From NCBI GenBank assembly GCA_027886175.1, contig JAJNNQ010000019.1, positions 13,688,501 through 13,752,500 on the forward strand: 64,000 nt of DNA. Direction: 5' to 3'. Under the pieces are notes generated by a model. The model ran no database searches and was not told the origin of the DNA. It saw nothing but the letters and a program-made list of their open reading frames with translations. The position numbers and the translations under genes were made by a program. How positions within the stretch are numbered: the stretch's first letter is position 1; each line of letters begins with the position of its first letter. This stretch comes from Phylloscopus collybita. Its lineage: Eukaryota > Chordata > Aves > Passeriformes > Phylloscopidae. This document shows, in pieces, positions 24,024-37,580 of this stretch.

Positions 24024-25744
24024 GACCACAGGGTGAAAATACCTAAAATACATGAGTTATAAGCAAGGCAAATAAAAGGCGTAGAGTGGCTACTGGGCTG
24101 TTCCTCCAGATAAAAGACAAACTGTGTGTCATGGATTAAGTTCTAACCAGAATAAACCAGTAATCAAATTTTCAGAGATAGGGATCTATTTTATATGGTA
24201 CTAAGCATTCTGGCCTTGATTAAGTAGATTATTTCTGAACAACTTTAAATCAATTGGAACAGTTCCTGGATAAGCCAAAACCTCATTTATGCAACTGGGA
24301 GATTATTCCAATTGCATCAGCTGGTTTAATAATAATAATAATAAAAAAACAACATTGGCTTTGCCTACCAGCCCTGCCTTGCTGTGTCCTCAGAGCATCA
24401 TGGCTCTGTGCTGCTGCCACTATAACACACTGAGGCATTTTATCTGCAGTCACATGGGGCTAATTAAGTGACTCATTGACAATTGACACCCATCATTTGG
24501 GTGAATGCACCTTCATAATCCTGGGATTTGAGCTGTTGGAGGGACAGGGTTAAGGGGACAGAGTAAAGAGTTTGTTCTCACTGGAAATACCCAGGCTCTC
24601 CTTCACTTCAGGACTCCTGGTCCCTGCTCCCCGACTCCACCCTCCAGCAAAAAAAAAACCCAAAAAACCAAAAACCTATAGCAAGCCAAGAAATACATCA
24701 TCTTCTGTCAGTCCTGGTCCATGCAAAGGATGCTGGAATCCTACAGCTCTCAGGGATGCTGCTGGCTCAGGTGGCATCCCAATGGATGCACCTCCCACAA
24801 GGATGGGACTCTGATTTTCCTGCATTTTCAGTTTACGCAGGAAATTCGCCAAAGAAAGAAAAATCAGCTCTGCTCCCCACGCTCAGAGCTTATTGGGGCT
24901 GCAAAGTCAAACACTCAGAGTAAGGAAAAAAGAGTTTTAGAGATTCTGTGAGCATTTTGAGCTACTCTCTGTGTGATCTTACTGATACCCAGCACAGGAC
25001 GGCTCTGGGGCTTCAGCGGGGCTGAACATCAAACCAAGGAGGTCCAAGATCTCTGCTTTGTTTGCTATAGTTGGAGAAGCTTTCTAATGGATGAGGGAAA
25101 ACCTTAAAGGAGGGACAGCTTTGTGGGTAAAAAGCACTTGGATATTGTCCTGGAAAACGGATTCTACCCAGTGATTCCCTCTGACCAAAGCGATTTGCTT
25201 AAACCAAACCTTTTTCAAGTGATCACAGTTCTTTTACTCCTCTTCAGGGACACAACACACAATCTGTGTGCTAATTTGAGGAAGTGGCAGGCGCTGATAG
25301 AGATAAAATCAGCAGCAATTGCATAAACAAAATGGTTGCTTGTAGCCCAGAGATATGGAGGAACTATTGCTTTAAGGAGATAGATAATTTCATATGTCCT
25401 CAAAGCTCTGGATAGGAGAAGAGAGAGTGAGGGGATCAAATGTCTGACAAGATCAGTGTTCTAGAGTTTATGTTTTCCTTCTTCAATGAAGAAAAATGAT
25501 GGTGCTTATAATGAGTGGGAATCATTGTTATACTGATCTTCACAGGAAAAAAAGAGTGCAAAACTCAAATATAGGGACGTTGCACCAATTTCTGCTAAGT
25601 TTGGCAAATCCTTCTTCAAAAAAGTAATTTTAAATAGTTAAGAAATAAGTGTTAAGTAACTTACAAGGCAAGAAACAAAAATCAGCAAATTTACTATTTT
25701 TCACAAACTCAAGCCCATAAGGTTTTGTTCACCAAATTATGGGG
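24024..25744. other. Unique non-coding DNA with an AAT microsatellite
   Basis: No gene is supported. A short (AAT)n run lies at 24327-24344. Frames of 60-80 codons are without domains. Confidence 0.5.

Positions 25745-25784
<40 letters not shown>
25745..25784. repeat. Pure A40 homopolymer
   Basis: Forty consecutive A bases follow GGGG. There is no AATAAA just upstream and no recognised retroposed body, so it is not supported as a processed-transcript tail. Confidence 0.97.
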
Positions 25785-25786
<2 letters not shown>

Positions 25787-28143
25787 GTTGCTGCTTGGAT
25801 ATGTCTGTCCTTAGAAGGGAAATCCTTTATATCAAAAAATTCAGGACTCAGAGAACTCCAAGTGCCATCCCCCAAAGTGCTCCTTCCACTCTGGAGCTGG
25901 TTGAAGAACTGGCAGCTGATTGTGCTTGGAACAAGGTCACCAAAGGACCTTCTCCCTGCATTAAATGAATTCAATCTTGTGGATTCCTTGCTTTGCTTCT
26001 TCTGATCCAGTTCAAGTCATTGCAGCCACATTAAAAAGGGCTTATTGCGTTTGGCAAGGGTGATTGTTAAAAGTTTTCAAATCACATTTTACTTAATTTA
26101 GCTTATTTTAAGTTTGCATTTACGTTTTGTTCAGGGTTTGAAGCCCTGGAAATTTTTCAAAGAGCACTTAGAATTTATCACCATTTTTATTCCTGCTAGT
26201 ATTGATCAGCCTCAGGGGAAATAACAAGCCCTTCTCTAGTGCAGAACTGTAAATGCAAAATAGCTTTCTGTTGAAATACATAAACCTTTTGTATTTCACC
26301 ATGATCTGAGAATTATTAGAAGGGGTGTATCCTTTAATAACTTTGAAAAATGAACAGACTTTTAACAGCTGGGAAAGGTTTTAACATACAGCTGTTAAGG
26401 GAAATTCGCAGGAATTCATGATTCACATCTGAATTTAAAGGCTGGATGAGATTAAATATTTTCTACCAATACATCTTCATATTGAGACATTTTGGATTCT
26501 GGCTTTTGAGCAAATGCTAGGCTGTCATATATAATCTAAATGTTTTTATTGGCAAATGAAAGGAAATTGTGAAATTGCTTTTCATAACCTTTGTTTTAAT
26601 TAGGTTTCCATTTTCTCATTATAATAATAGACAGTCCCCTAAGACTTTAAAATGGATATTTGTTTTCTTCACCCTCTGACTCTGCGCAATCCCATCCCAT
26701 TTATTACTTCAAGTCACATGGTAGAAGCCAGAGCACAGCCAAACCCAGGCTGGCAGAACCAGACTCCATCTCCAGGTGAGGGTAAACCTTGGTGGAAGCT
26801 GGAATCCCTTTGTGCAGACCTGGAAGTACCTTCCAATTTACAGCCAAATTTTGCACTAATTGTAAAAGCCACACCGAAAAATTAAGTTAACACCTGGAGG
26901 GTGGATACCTGAGGTCATTAAAGAAGCTCCTTTTTCCAGAGCTGTGTGGAAGTGGGTTTGATGTGCTCCCAGATCCATAATTCCAGCAGAGCCAGGGATG
27001 AGGGGCAGAACTGCAAGGCTGGGAAGGGCATTGGCACAAGGGCTGAAGTGCCCCTCTCACTTTGTTCACCTTCATCCCTTCCTGATCCTCATCATCCCCA
27101 CAGCCCTTGGGATCAGGGATTGTCTGGTGGAGCCAGAGCCAAACAGAAGGGCCACGACAGTGATGGGAAGAGAAATGTGCAGAAAAGAAGAAAACACCTC
27201 AAAAGGGAATCGTAACCAAAGAGCAAACAAATCAGGATGAAATAGACCAACTTAGGGACAAACTTCATGATAGGTTAGAGAACTGCTCTGAGAAGATTTT
27301 TGCTGACATTTAGCTGCTGATTCTCCACTTTCCCTCCTTATTCCTGCAGGAGAGTCCAGAATCCCTGGAACTTGCACATTCCCTGGATTTATGGCCCCAG
27401 GAGCAACCAAACCCACAGTGCCTTTTCTGCTGGCTCAGAGCAATGATACAGAGCTCCCCGTGGGCCAGAGACACACACAGGCTCTAACCTTGGCTGAACT
27501 TTTGCCCCATCAGTCTTGATAATTGATGGACCCCAACGAGAAATGACGGCAGTTTAATAACGCTCCACGGTTTCTGGGTGACTGCCGGTGTGTGACTTAG
27601 AGAAACACTGAGGTTAGGCATTACCCAACGCTTCTCAACAGGGGCCACGGGGGGGAAGAAAAGCAGGACATGGGAAGAAAAGCCTCAAAAGTTGGAAAAT
27701 ATTTCTTGATTTGCGATTCTTCCTTAGGAACATGGCTTTTCCTGGTCTGCTGGTGTGGCAGAGGATGGGTTTTGGAGGTGTTCCTCAGGTGTGGAATCAT
27801 CGATTAAAACCTGCATAAATAACCAAAGCAATTTTACATCTGTTTCCCAGGGACAGCGAGACGTCAATCTTCTTGCCTCATTTTCTGCTGACATGAGAGC
27901 AAAAGTAGATCCAACAATAATTATGGAAAATCTTAAGGAAGCAGATTTATTAAGATCCATTATGCTGGGGACCTGTTTGTAATATCTTGCAGGACCAGGG
28001 CTCAGTCATGTGAAATTCCCACCCACACCCCCTCAAAGCCTCAAAAATACCTGAGCAAAATGGATTATGGTACTTTTTACCTTTGCACTGCCATTATTCA
28101 CATCTGTCTCAGGTAGGTGCCCATAATGCAAGTTTCTAAGAGA
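25785..28143. other. Unique non-coding DNA, AT-rich centre
   Basis: The part from about 26040 to 26660 is AT-rich and compact and may include regulatory sequence. The rest is ordinary. No coding region, RNA or repeat family was recognised. Confidence 0.45.
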
Positions 28144-28640
28144 TCACAGAATCACTAAAGTTGGAAAAGAGCTCTGAGATCATCCAGTCCAGGCTGTGCC
28201 CCATCCCCACCTTGTCCCCAGCCCAGAGCACTGAGTGCCACCTTCAGCCCTTCCTGGGTCACCTCCAGGGCTGGGCACTCCAAATCTCCCTGGGCACTTC
28301 CAAGGCCTGAGCACCCTTTCCATGGGGAAATTCCTGCTGCTGTCCAAGCTGAGCCTCCCCTGGCCCAGCCTGAGGCCGTTCCCTCTGCTCCTGTCCCTGT
28401 TCCCTGGGAGCAGAGCCCGACCCCCCCGGCTGTCCCCTCCTGGCAGGGAGTTGTGCAGAGCCACAAGGTCCCCCCTGAGCCTCCTTTTCTCCAGGCTGAG
28501 CCCCTTTCCCAGCTCCCTCAGCTGCTCCTGGGGCTCCAGACCCTTCCCCAGCTCTGTTCTCTTTCCTGGACATGCTCCAGCCCCCCAGTGTCTCTCCTGA
28601 AGTGAAGGGCCCAGAACTGGACACAGTACTCAAGGTGTGA
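28144..28640 (-). mobile_element. CR1 LINE 3' region, about 500 bp
   Basis: The plus strand starts tcacagaatcactaaagttg, then carries 'gatcatccagtccaggc', 'ctgctgtccaagctgagcct', 'ctccttttctccaggctgag', 'agctccctcagctgctcctg' and 'cccagaactggacacagtac'. These are hallmark blocks of the reverse-complemented CR1 3' region. It is the longest and best-preserved CR1 in the window. It is 5'-truncated. The long overlapping frames at 28155-28741 come from this GC-rich repeat and are not genes. Confidence 0.95.
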
Positions 28641-29339
28641 CCTTTCCATCTTACCAGAAATTTGCCGCTCCCAAAATGGAATATTAAAGAAACCACAGCC
28701 AAGGAGAAAATACAGCTGAGTATTTCACACCAAACACACAAAGTTTTTATCTTTTCAGCTGAAGAAAACTCACCAGTGAGCAGGAGTTTTTAAGGACCAT
28801 TGACATGCAGATGATGAGTTCTGCTAACCAGCAGCATAAACCTACATGGTTTAAAGCAACTCACTGCAAAGGTTCAGTCTGCTTCTGCTTTTTATAGCTC
28901 TGTTATATACATTTGGTCCAGAAATTTGGTAGGACAACTGGTTCTGTGAGCTATAAAATATTCAGCTCACAACACCAGAAAATACCTTTGGTTTCAGACA
29001 TCAGAAGCACTTATCTCATAAGAACAAAGAAGATACAAGCATCTCCCTGATTTCCTGCAACACTGAAAAACTTTTTTCCCCTCTCAACCTGAAGAAATAT
29101 GTCTTCATGGAAAGCAAAATATGGGGTCGTATGGAATGTCTGGAGATCTCACAGCCAATATATTACCATGAGCTATGGATGGAATAGAATGATCCTCATG
29201 GCCAAATGTTCAGAAGCTCAGCATCCAAAATGTTGAGCTGCTTTAAAAATCAGCCTGCTCCTTCTGGAATCTAGCTGGGAGCTGATTTCGTTTGAAAATC
29301 TGGCTGTAATCATGCACAAACAATGTTCTCCTAATAAAA
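28641..29339. other. Unique non-coding DNA, no gene seen
   Basis: No frame, RNA or repeat family is supported. Confidence 0.5.
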
Positions 29340-29600
29340 GAGCCACTGTTGGCTTCATGTTTAATTTATGTGAATTTAATCCTCCATGATAATGCAGCGA
29401 GTCTTGCTGAGAACTGCTGCCCATATGTAAAGAACAAATTCACATTAACCACAGCAACACAAGTGTCTGACTTGGCCAAACCATTGAGCCAAAGTCTGCG
29501 ACTTGCTAAAGCATCAATATGGAAGACATATGTTCTTTGGGATATAAATTATGATGCTTTTCATCATATTACTTGTGCAGTCCAGTTTATGGAGTCAAGC
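29340..29600. promoter_or_regulatory. Candidate conserved non-coding element
   Basis: Compact AT-rich text with 'catgtttaatttatgtg', 'cccatatgtaaag' and 'gatgcttttcatcatattac' segments. A 157-codon frame (29349-29822, plus strand) covers it but has no recognisable domain. If the block is conserved, regulatory sequence is more likely than coding. Based on texture only. Confidence 0.33.
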
Positions 29601-32600
29601 AGCTTAGCAGAGCTTGTTTGGATGGATGGAAAAAGCATGAATCACAAGAGGAATTCCCAGAGCTCTGGTTTGATAGGCACCTGCTTATTCTGGGCAATGT
29701 GGGTTTGTAGAGCTCAGTTAACAGTCGGGATGAGCAAACCTTTCCTCCTGTGTCCCATCTGGAAACACAGGTGCTACAACTTGTCTGTCACAGACTTGCT
29801 GTCTTTATTACACTCAATTTAACCAGAGAAATCAGAGCTTCTGGAAAATAGCTGTTATAAAAACACTTGTATACATTTCACTAAGCAATTATGAGCCTGC
29901 TTTACATTGTTCCAATGGTTGTGGCAAACATCTCTCAGGCAAAGCAATTAAATAAATTAATGGTTTAAGAGACACAGGTGCCATGCCTTGATTTTTAAAA
30001 TTCCTTCTTTAAGATTCTGAATATGCTGGAACAACAGATTCACTGGGTAGTGCTGTGGAAAGTTGCTCATCTCTGGGGAATTTCTAACACCACTTCCTTT
30101 AACCAGCATTGCTTCTCCAACCTGAAATCCTAAAAGCCATTCCTCCCAAAAAGCTGTTAATTCTGAAGCACTGCAGAGCCCATCTGCAATTCCCATTACC
30201 TCAGCTGAGCAAGGTCATCACAGGGATAAACACATTCCGTGTCACATTTATGATTTCAGAAAAACAAGCAGTGCAGAGCTTGGATTTGCTTCTCACTTGA
30301 ACAGAAGTGAGTGCTGCCCACTCCTCTTTGCTCAGGATGTGGGAGTTACAGTTTTTCCAGCCCAACACTATAGACCTTGTGCTCGTTAGGCAGATTTGCA
30401 ACATAAGATTGAAAGACCATTTGGGCAGCCCAGAACTCCAGCCCGTGTTCAACAGGAATGTAACTACACAAGTTCTATTCATTGCAAGGCACAGGGAGAT
30501 AAAGCAGTGATTTTCCAGTGCTCCTTCCTGTGGGTGTGCAGTGATATTTGGGTGAATCCTGGATGGGAAACCAGGCTGTGCTGGCTGTGCTCTCCTCACT
30601 GCAGGCACCACGGCAGGAGAGCTTAGGGGCAAACCACAGAGCTGAAAACGTGGGGCAGCTCAGAGCGGAGACCCAGATCTAGACCTGGATGCAATATTTG
30701 TTGTTGTTGTTGTTAACGTGGCATTCACAGGGACTTTTAATCCAGAAACCTCCTCTCCTGCAGTGTTTTTTCCTGTGCACTGCTGGGGCCTGCTGAGAGC
30801 GGAGCTGTGGCCTAGCGCACCGAACTCCGTGGTGTGGATCCATCACCTCAGATTTCTGCTGCTTGGGCAGCCCCGTGAAATTCCCAGCTTCCCTCCGGAA
30901 CACTGGCACCTCTCCTCACCCTGAGCAGCCCTTCTTGTTGGAGATTCAGTGCAGGGAGCTTCTAAGTTTCCCTGGATCAGCAGAGAGGAGTAGCCTCACA
31001 TCCGTGAGAATACCCAAGTGTCCCATCCACCCTCGGCACCTCGGCTGAGGGAAGAAACATCCTGAACACAACAGGGTTAAAACCAATCTGACAAAGGGGC
31101 AGAGCATGGAAAATATGAAGAGAGCTCTCTGGTAGCACATCTGAACCCAGCACAGCTCCCATCTGCAATCACTTAGAGGTGCCCCAGTAAAGCACAGCCC
31201 GGAATGCCTGGCTAATAAAGTGTCAGCAGCAGGGGGATTACGAGGGAGATTTACAAGAGTGCATGAGTAGAGTTGCTGCTGGAGACATCCGATACACTCC
31301 GTGTTTGATTCCAGGCTTTGGGAAGGCAATGAAATAAGCCCTGGGACTTGTGCTGAGAAGCATTTTGAAGTGCTCGCTTCTGCCCTGCGGACCTGCAGGA
31401 GTCCTGGCAGCGCTGCCTGCGGCACCTCGCCTGCCACACGGGTCTGCTGCTGCTCACATTCCCTTTCTAAACAGCAGCACGGAGAGAAAAACCTCTGCCC
31501 TGGCTGCCAGGGTGCCAGTCCTAAAGGAAGACCCAGGGTTAATGCCCTGATGTGACGTGCAGCTTTCTCCTTGTCCCACTCCTGCTCCTAAATCTCATGT
31601 GCAATGAAGTAAAAACCACCAAGTTTGGGCCAAAACTTGCCAGAGCTACGGGGAGGTAAAATCTGAAAAATTTTCACAGGTTTTTCTCTCATTTTTAAGG
31701 AATGGTCTTAAATTGACATGTGATAACTATTGAAATCTAAATTAGACAAAGCATGAGTAAACACACTGGTGAACACATCGACCTGGAGAGCTTGATTAGA
31801 GGAACAAACGCTGCTTTTTCAATCTCTGAGTGATGAACTTACCAGCTCCTTTCAAATGTGTTTTCCTTTCATGAAGTGGACTTTCCAGGAGGCAATTAGA
31901 GTGATTTGGGCAAAAACAAAGAGCGAAATATTTTCCCTTCATTGTCTTAGGCAACAGAAATAAGTACAGAGCTTATTACTCACTCCCTGAGTAAATGAAA
32001 AGAGAAAACATTTTGTGCTTTGTTCCTGCACAGGACAGGGGTATGTCAAATGGGCAATAACCTCAGCCACAGCTCTGTCATTTATGACAAAGCTGGGCTG
32101 TGGCTCCAGAGGGGTGATAAAGCTCTGGATGTGCTGAAGTGTTTGCAGGAAGAGGCTCCTCAGCACCATCGATCAGCCTGACCCTTGGCAGCCCCTCAGA
32201 CTGAGCAGCCCAAGTGCCCCCTTGAAGATGTGAGGGACTGTGAAAGCAGGAAAGGAATGGGAACAAGGAATGCACTTGCCCAACCTAAGAGAGTAATTGG
32301 AGATATTGTTCACTCTGGATATCCATCAAGCCTGGAGGCTGAATTCTGGCCCCATGGGAGCTGGTGGCAAACCTCTATTGATTTCAGCAAGGTCAGGATT
32401 TCAGCGGTGATTTATGGAACGGACTAACATGACATTTTAACAATCAGTTTTAGTAGCTGGAAGTGTTATTCACTGCAGAGGTAAAGCATTGTTTGATTTT
32501 ATGTGACAGTGTACCTTTAAAAACAGGCAACCTGCAAAGCAACAATATAAAAGGCAGCACTTAAATTACATTATGATGAGGAATGGCACCAGGGAATGAA

Positions 32601-35600
32601 ACCAAGGGAACGTTCCCTTTCATTCCTCTCATATTTTCAAAAGTCAACAGTTATGAAGATGCTGCTATTGGTAAATTTAAATCACCTTTCCTCAACTTTT
32701 CAGCTGTTTGCTTGCAGTTTCCTTAATTTCTGGCAAAACACAGGGATTAGTTTTTCAAGATGAAGTATGGGTTTTTCTGAGCAAGCACGACAATCCACCA
32801 GCACATGTGAGTTGTTCATGGGGTGTTGCAGGATGAAGAAGAAAAACCAGATCTCCTCTCCAAACCTCTGGCTGAATATATACATTAATAATAGCTATAA
32901 TAATCCCTTTGTAAGCTCTTTTGTTAACCCTGCCATTCATAATAATTTCCAGGGAAATTGTAGAGTAGGTCTTGGGACAAAAAATTTCAGGCTTTTATAA
33001 AAGAATGGGAATGAGAGTTGTCAAAATCACATCTCTGTGGTTTGAGATTTTCTGCCACGAGGAAGAAAAAATGCTTCAAGCGAGGGCAGGAAGGCATATT
33101 TAAAAACAGACAATGACTGGATTGATTATAATAACATGTTTTAGTTCTGATTTGATTTTCCTTTGTTTTGGTGAGTAGTTTTTGTGGGGACAGCATGTAT
33201 TTGTCACATATACATGTGACTGCAAGAAGAGGACTGGAAGGCAGCTCCAGTTGACTTCCCCAGCTAGATTGGGACCTGAACAGATTTAACACATAACAAG
33301 AGATAAATTTGCCCATTTCTCCATTGTCTGGGTAGGTTTTGAGTACTTTCAGCGGATTTCAGCAGCCATGAGGGTTCTGTGCCTTCTCTGTGCCTGCCAG
33401 TCTCTTTGGGCAGCCAGCCTGGCTCCCCAAAGCAGCAGCCACGTGGTGACAGCAGCACAGACCCAACCTGATCTCAAACATACTTGGCATTTGAGAAGTT
33501 GGAAGCCTATTTTTTTCTTTCCTCCTAAAATCCCCACTTTAAATCAGAGAACTTGATCTGGAGCCCTCAGAAGACAACAGCCCGTGAACTTGGCTGTCCA
33601 CTGGTGTCTGGGTGTGATGCTTTCTTGGCGACGTTTGAGAATTTCAACTCCCAGCTCAGGGAAGAAAAACCCTGTCACAATAATGGGGGATGCTCTCATT
33701 TTTCCACATTTCTTTTCTTATCTGGATGTTTTGGTAAATTAACTTCTAAAGAAACTTAATCAAGAAAGCCTTCCATTCTGCCTTGATTTTCCAAAGGCAT
33801 CAGCAGCGTTCCCAGCTTTCCTTTGGTGTGCCTGTTAGCTCTGTTTTTGCAACCCCACTATCAAGCTCCTGCATGTTAAGCCATTCCCAAACACCTCCAT
33901 TGCATTTTGTATCCACACAAGAAAAAGAATCCAGCCTTGGCAGAGGCTCAAGGCTTCCTCACCCTTAATAATCCCAATTTGGTGTTCATTGCCATTAAGA
34001 GCAGCCGATGATTCAGAGGATGAAGCTCTGCAAAAATGTTTTTTTAGAATTGCTCCTTTCTACCAAAGCAGTCACAGGTATGCCTGGATTCATTCAGCAG
34101 ACCTGTTCTTCCAGTCCTTTAGAATTGTCATTTTCTAATTGTCCAGGAAAATTTATTGTTTCTTTCAGAACAATGAGGGGGAAAAGAAAAAAAGCCTTGT
34201 TCAAAATCAAATGAGTTATAATGACCAGCTTTGCAGTAAGGCAAAGTGCAGCCTGGTCCTGGCTGGGTTTGCATTAAAAAATCAACTCTGTTCATCTCTA
34301 GGTGACCCTCCATAGTTTAGATAATGAGAGCAAAGGTTGGAATTTTCCACTTTAAAGGCTTTTATTTCTATTTGACTATTTTTTTTGAAGACAAACAAAT
34401 TAGCCTTAGAAGACTTGTGTCTTCTTTGTCAAAATCAAAAATGCACAATTTTTTTTTTAGCATTGCTGTTACCAAGGGAGAAAATAATCTTTGTATTTAT
34501 TTACATTTTATTTACTTTGTCACTCTCTAACTTTCCAAAATTGGCCATGTTTGGAATATGCAGTAAACATGAAGCAGAAAAAGGGAAATGATCTAAACAC
34601 CACTCATTTTGTGATATGGAATAACAAAAAAAGTACAAAGGAAGACAAAGCAATAGGTCCATGGCACTCCATTTCTCAGAAAACTCTTGAAAATATATAT
34701 ATTGAAAATACTATTTTGATCCTCTGAATTCTCCAGAAAACAAGAAGTTCTAGGATTTCCATGAAACTTCCCACGAAATTTTCTGTTTGAGAACTGCTTG
34801 AGGTCGTGATATTAATGTGATTTTATGTAGTGAGTTACAAGCTCAGAAGGAGAGAGTCCTGTGTTTGAGTGGAATAAAGATGGATTTTTTCCTCTGTTGA
34901 ACAGGAAGGGACAAAAACATCATTACTGAGGCTGCTTGGTCTGGGATCAGAGCCCCTGTGGGGATTTTAAAGCAGTCACTGAAGCCCTTGGGGTGACATT
35001 CAGCAGGTCCTGGGAGAGGGATAGGGACACTGGTGAGTGGTTTTGATTCCACATGACAGCCAAGAAATGCAACCCCTGCCTTCCCCATCCATCTTCAAAG
35101 CCTGAACCCTCTCAAAAACTTGTCTCTTGTGCCATTTTCAGACCTTTTCCTGCCCCTTTGGTCGGGCTCTGAGGTTTCCTCAGATCCTGTAGCTCATCCT
35201 GCAGATTCTAGGTCCTGTTTGTTGTGTTACTGGAAGGAAACATTCACATTTTCTTCGTGGCTATGTCCCTTTGGAAGATATTTTTTCACCCCTTCATTTT
35301 TCAGGAGTAAAAGCAAATCCAGCAGCACCTCAGCCCTGCCCAAAAAGGATCTTCCCCAGGTGAGAAGATCCTTGCCGTGAGCTCCCCACCTGAGGCCAGG
35401 CGGCTCCATCTTTCACCTCCACACTCCTGATCAGCTGGGAAATGAGACTTTCCATCCACTCCCAGGCATTTAGGGAGCATCTGTAAACTAATCCAGATTT
35501 CCTCCTGAAGTTTTGCTCGGGGGTTCTCCTCTGGCCAAGGACAAGGAAAGGCCAAACCTGAGCCCAGCTTGGTGCCAGAACAAAGTGTCTCAGACGAGGC

Positions 35601-36020
35601 CGATCCCCAGCGGCAGAAGCCCCACCAGGAGATGACACAGCAGCTCCCTGCCACTTTCTCTATCTGATCACACAATTCCTTAATCAGCACAGACAGTGCT
35701 GGCTGTCAGAAAAAAAAACGTCCCGTGAATCAGCTTTCATCTGCGGGGAACAGGTTCTGCTTTTGCAAATCCAAAGGGTGCCCGGTTGTTTTCCGTGTCC
35801 CTGCCCTTCCCAGGCTCTCCCGGCCCTCGTGGCTCCGCACGTAAATGCAAAGGAGAGGTTTCAGTCCGGGAAATCAAAGGTAGCCAGGGCAAAATGACTC
35901 TTGGAAGTGGAAGCTGGATATTCCAGCACAATGGAAAGGTTGTGTTTGTAAGCACCTGAATCAGCCTTTTGAATATTTTGGTGATAGCAGCGAAAAATTC
36001 AACCTCTTATTTAAAAGAAG
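29601..36020. other. Unique non-coding DNA, no gene seen
   Basis: A long run of ordinary unique DNA. Frames up to 163 codons (30946-31437, minus) overlap other frames and have no recognisable domain. A short (TTG)n lies at 30699-30714. No mobile element was recognised. Confidence 0.5.
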
Positions 36021-36168
36021 TTTGGTGTTTTGTTTTTTTTGTTTGTTTGTTTGGGGTTTTTTTGTGTTTTTTTTTTTTGTTTGTTTTGTTTTTGTTTTGT
36101 TTTGTTTTTTTTTGTTTTGTTTTTGTTTTGTTTTGTTTTGTTTTTTTTTTTTGTTTTTTTGTTTTTTT

Positions 36169-36200
<32 letters not shown>
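36021..36200. repeat. T/G-only low-complexity tract (GTTTT-type)
   Basis: About 180 bases consist of T and G with almost no other base, as drifting GTTTT, GTTT and long T units. Phenylalanine-rich frames (plus) and lysine-rich frames (minus) through it are artefacts. Confidence 0.96.
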
Positions 36201-36202
<2 letters not shown>

Positions 36203-37188
36203 GGTAACACATTTGGTGTGAGAAGTGTGAGAGCTGCCAATAATTTCCATAACAAACATCCTCCGTTTAAAATTAGGAATAGAAACTGTCAGCTTAATTA
36301 ACAGAAAATTAAGACGTGATTTCTCAACTCCTGACGAGCTTGGTGTTTTGCTGAAGTAGTTTCTGAGCAGAGTTTGCTTCTAACGAAGGACTTGTGTTTG
36401 CATAGCAGGACCACAAGAGAGAGCTTTAGTGTTGGATGTCGTGCTCTGCCGAGGGAAGGAGCTCGGCAGCTCAGTGTTTTTAACTGGCACTTTTTAAGCA
36501 GGATGAGGACACCAAAACAAAACATCTAATACAGGCAGCGAAACAATTCCCCATTTTCCACAATCCAGGCAACCTCCTGAAGCACGAGAGTTTGAGAGAC
36601 AGGTTTTTAAAACGGTGCCATTCGGATACAGACAGGTTTTACCCAGTTGCTCTGAAAACCTGATCCTAAAAATTTACAAGCAACCTCAAGAAGATGAGGT
36701 TTGATGAGCTGTTTCCAAAATGATGTGTGACATCTTTTAGCCCTGTCTTTACAGCCTGGGCTGGGTATTATTATAATTTTCTATATTACCTTATATATAA
36801 AATCTGGATATAGCCGTATATAAATGTGTATACGTATATATATATATTAGTGAGTATATCCAATCTTTTCCTTACACCACCCTTCTCTGCTTAAACAGCC
36901 TCCAGTTCTGGCCTGCTGAGCAGCTGGTCTCATTCCATTCAAATCCTTACCTGAGACTAATTTCTCCCATGATATCCATGAGGGCTTTAATAATAATGAT
37001 TATGCTGCTGTCCAACCATCTCAAGCTCTCCACCCATCTCCTCCCTATTGTGCATTACCTTCCACTCATTTTCTCTCTGATAAAACAACCTCTGGAGGGC
37101 AGAGACCTGCTGGCTCTCCTCGTCTTCTCCGGGGTGTTGTAAAAGTAATAAGGCAATATCACACATAAAGCAGAGGATTCAAATGGCT
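36201..37188. other. Unique non-coding DNA with an AT repeat
   Basis: A short TATA-type alternating run lies at about 36829-36848 (TGTATACGTATATATATA). No gene is supported. Confidence 0.5.
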
Positions 37189-37580
37189 CTGAGTCAGATG
37201 TAAATGAGGAAAAGCAGGTCATTCCCAGTTACCTCATCACCGAGTGCCTCGCCGCATTCCATTCCAGCAGCTTCCCGGATACGGCATGTAATGAAAATGG
37301 TGAATAATCGTGTGTGTGTATTACACCTTTCATCCCGAGGAGTTCTCAATTACTTTGCTAATTGGCTGTGCAAAGTGTCTACACGAGGAGCTCTTTGCTC
37401 ATCAGCGAAACTGCAGCCGGTGCACCGGCACACGACCAGAGCGATTCCCAGAAAGTCTGGAGATGAAATCCCGGGCTCCAGCGAGGGCAGAGCAGAGGAG
37501 GGAAATGAAAGACTCAGCGATGACCTTTAACTTGATGTTTCTGTGCCCATTTTCAGCAGAACAACCCTCGGATTGTGTAC
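37189..37580. promoter_or_regulatory. Candidate conserved non-coding element with scattered CpGs
   Basis: The block has more CpG dinucleotides than its surroundings (for example CACCGAGTGCCTCGCCGC near 37238 and TGCACCGGCACACGACC near 37421) together with ATTACTTTGCTAATTGGC near 37350. Frames of 108-125 codons overlap in more than one frame and have no domain. Retained CpGs amid AT-rich motifs suggest constraint. Not verified. Confidence 0.4.

Noticed and set aside
28155..28741. Frames of up to 160 codons on both strands
   Set aside because: They lie within a GC-rich CR1 3' region that is not part of the CR1 coding sequence.
29349..29822. A 157-codon plus-strand frame
   Set aside because: No domain or exon-like boundary; the text looks more like regulatory than coding sequence.
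31371..31390. Short match to the start of U6 snRNA (gtgctcgcttc)
   Set aside because: The match ends after 11 bases and the rest of U6 is absent.
35961..36259. Lysine-rich frames on the minus strand
   Set aside because: They are the direct translation of the T/G-only tract at 36021-36200.
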